Source: Lacticaseibacillus brantae DSM 23927
GTDB lineage: Bacteria; Bacillota; Bacilli; Lactobacillales; Lactobacillaceae
Direction: 5' to 3'
DNA length: 64,000 nt
Assembly (NCBI RefSeq): GCF_001436115.1
Contig: NZ_AYZQ01000001.1
Coordinates: forward strand, 744,001-808,000
Positions 62,933 to 64,000 of this stretch are shown in pieces; position 1 is the first letter of the stretch, and every line of letters starts with the position of its first letter. The position numbers and the translations under genes are program-made. The notes under the pieces are model-generated. The model was not told the origin of the DNA. It saw nothing but the letters and a program-made list of their open reading frames with translations, and ran no database searches.

Positions 62933-62957
62933 TTTGCCAAGAATAGCGTGTTGTCAT
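62922..62957 (-). CDS. Leader peptide of the trpXYZ-like operon (11 aa)
   Basis: The peptide MTTRYSWQSQH has GGGAGG upstream at good spacing. It contains one Trp and one Tyr codon. The codons after Trp form segment 1 of the attenuator, so ribosome position is coupled to RNA folding. Having a single Trp codon rather than a tandem pair is unusual for this type of control. Confidence 0.7.
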   Translation of the reverse strand: MTTRYSWQSQH

Positions 62958-62988
62958 GTTGGTTCCTCCCTTTGATTTAATATCATTC

Positions 62989-63018
62989 ACTATATAAGAC
63001 GACCTGGATGGTTGTCAA
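62989..63018 (-). promoter_or_regulatory. Promoter of the trpXYZ-like operon
   Basis: On the minus strand a perfect TTGACA (63013-63018) lies 18 bases before TATAGT (62989-62994); TATATA at 62991-62996 with 16 bases is an alternative. The -35 overlaps the stop of the signal peptidase gene. Confidence 0.8.
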
Positions 63019-63695
63019 GCTTGTTTTGCGCTTTTGGCCCGCAGATCGTATAAATAACTAGCTAAGAAACTGAGTAACAGCAGAATAAGCGGTGTATAGA
63101 CCAGAATTTGGCCAAATAATCGACCCGATAAGTTGTGGGCGTTAAATGGCAATTTAACAATCACTTTCCCCTGCAGCTGTGACTGCTTAACGGCACCAAT
63201 CCAGCGGGAATCAGCAGATGCTGGCCGGTTGTCACCCATCAAGAAATACTGGTTGCTCCCTAACTTGGTTGTGGCCTTGTAGTTTGCGTCATTAAAGACT
63301 TGCCCCCCGTTGGCCACCCCACCATAGGAATAGTACAAATTGTCCATCTTGTGCACCACATAGGGCTCTTTTAAGGCTTTGTCGTTAATGTAAACCGTCT
63401 TGCGGCCCACACTGACGGTCTCTTTGGGGGTACCGATGACCCGCTTCACAATCAACTCGCCCTTGGTCAAGTTATTTAAGTCAACATCGTTTTTGGCAAT
63501 GACAATATCGCCGCGATTATAGTTGACATGAAGAAGCCTCATTGCCGTCGGCCGCATGACCCACAAAGGTTGGCCATCCTTTAATGTTGGATCCATCGAA
63601 GTCCCCGACGTAAAATCAGTCGCTAACACAAAGTTGGCGATGACCGCTAACACTAACAAAATATCTAAGATAATCACTAATGGTTTTCGTTTCAT
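63015..63695 (-). CDS. lepB: Signal peptidase I
   Basis: The start at 63695 has TGGAGG upstream. The 226-residue protein has an N-terminal membrane helix, the catalytic Ser in SGTSMDPTL, the catalytic Lys in LIVKRVIGTP and the MGDNRPASADSR box. A second hydrophobic helix lies at the C-terminus (ILVYTPLILLLLSFLASYL), which many Gram-positive signal peptidases lack. It removes signal peptides from secreted proteins. Confidence 0.92.
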   Translation of the reverse strand: MKRKPLVIILDILLVLAVIANFVLATDFTSGTSMDPTLKDGQPLWVMRPTAMRLLHVNYNRGDIVIAKNDVDLNNLTKGELIVKRVIGTPKETVSVGRKTVYINDKALKEPYVVHKMDNLYYSYGGVANGGQVFNDANYKATTKLGSNQYFLMGDNRPASADSRWIGAVKQSQLQGKVIVKLPFNAHNLSGRLFGQILVYTPLILLLLSFLASYLYDLRAKSAKQA

Positions 63696-63791
63696 GGTAA
63701 CCTCCAGGTTTACATTCACGTTTAACTCTACCACATTTTAGGGGTAAACAACCATGACGAGCCATCTCGACTAGGATTTTTAAAAAGTCAT

Positions 63792-63825
63792 AAAAAACCG
63801 CGCGCCCATTGTCGAGGCGCGCGGT
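63792..63825 (-). terminator. Terminator upstream of lepB
   Basis: The stem accgcgcgcc..ggcgcgcggt is very GC-rich and is followed by six T on the minus strand. It ends the transcript of the partial gene at the right edge. Confidence 0.9.
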
Positions 63826-63835
63826 TGCATAGTGG

Positions 63836-64000
63836 TTAAACGAGGACAGAAATTTTCTGCAAGTATTTTGTAATCTTTTCCGTCTCTTCATCTTGGGTCG
63901 CTTCTGCTTCATCAAACTGAGATTGATCGATGGTTTGGCCATCGCCAAGGCTTTGAGTCATCTGTTCGCAAGCGGCAACAAAACGGGCATAGCTACCTGC
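63836..64000 (-). CDS. C-terminal fragment of an unidentified protein (partial)
   Basis: The last 54 residues of a gene that enters from the right edge are visible. They contain AGSYARFVAACEQMTQSLG, then an acidic stretch (FDEAEATQDEETEKI) and end KYLQKISVLV. The piece is too short and too plain to name a family. Confidence 0.55.
   Translation of the reverse strand, partial: AGSYARFVAACEQMTQSLGDGQTIDQSQFDEAEATQDEETEKITKYLQKISVLV

Noticed and set aside
62757-63014. T-box riboswitch before trpX
   Set aside because: There is no AGGGTGGNACCGCG-like sequence or specifier loop; the alternative pairings fit peptide-dependent attenuation instead.

Overview
The window reads as a chromosome segment of a low-to-mid GC lactic acid bacterium of the family Lactobacillaceae, most like the Lacticaseibacillus group. 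The order pcrA-ligA-camS-gatCAB-dgkB-rlmCD, a comG operon running into ytxK-ackA, a cellobiose-type PTS, a CamS lipoprotein, GGAGG ribosome sites and TTGACA/TATAAT promoters support this. No genus-specific marker gene was seen, so the genus is an inference.

Positions 1-9084 are the right end of a temperate siphophage prophage. The early replication module runs leftwards: primase-polymerase (cut by the window edge), DUF669, a Sak4-like ATPase, a helicase, a ribbon-helix-helix protein, Gp157, several small proteins, an antirepressor and Cro. The lysogeny module runs rightwards: CI-like repressor, two membrane-anchored proteins of lysogenic-conversion type, and a tyrosine integrase. Three palindromic operators lie between cro and cI, and a fourth perfect copy sits inside the 3' end of cro. 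Beyond the integrase, what looks like the 3' end of a tRNA or tmRNA gene with its terminator marks the likely attachment site.

Positions 9221-31513 are host genes: a DUF3955 protein, a CPBP protease, an amino acid permease, an operon ytxK-ackA-esterase-membrane protein behind the seven-gene comG operon, yebC, vanZ, pepF, an SMR pump, a PTS operon with IIA and IIC but no IIB nearby, a DEAD-box helicase, a Gfo/Idh oxidoreductase, DUF4828, YxeA, a GH25-like protein without a visible catalytic D-x-E, and a mini-NfeD plus SPFH pair.

Positions 31600-49631 are housekeeping: DUF805, rlmCD, dgkB, gatBAC, camS, ligA, pcrA, and an xpt-pbuX-purK-purB purine operon, followed upstream by a GH73 muramidase. 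Positions 49755-64000 carry a second Gfo/Idh oxidoreductase, a cold shock gene, a lipoprotein, an ECF S component, a heterodimeric ABC exporter with one degenerate ATP site, a frameshifted oppA, tRNA-Leu, SprT, a tryptophan-type ABC transporter (trpXYZ-like) and signal peptidase I.

The most interesting signals are two leader regions. The trpXYZ-like operon is preceded by an 11-codon leader peptide with one Trp codon, a classical set of alternative pairings and two tandem intrinsic terminators, with a second nested set of pairings that could couple both terminators to the same ribosome. The oppA gene is preceded by a Cys-rich upstream ORF that overlaps the oppA start, in a leader where a 10-bp helix can hide the oppA ribosome site. 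Both functions are inferred from sequence alone.
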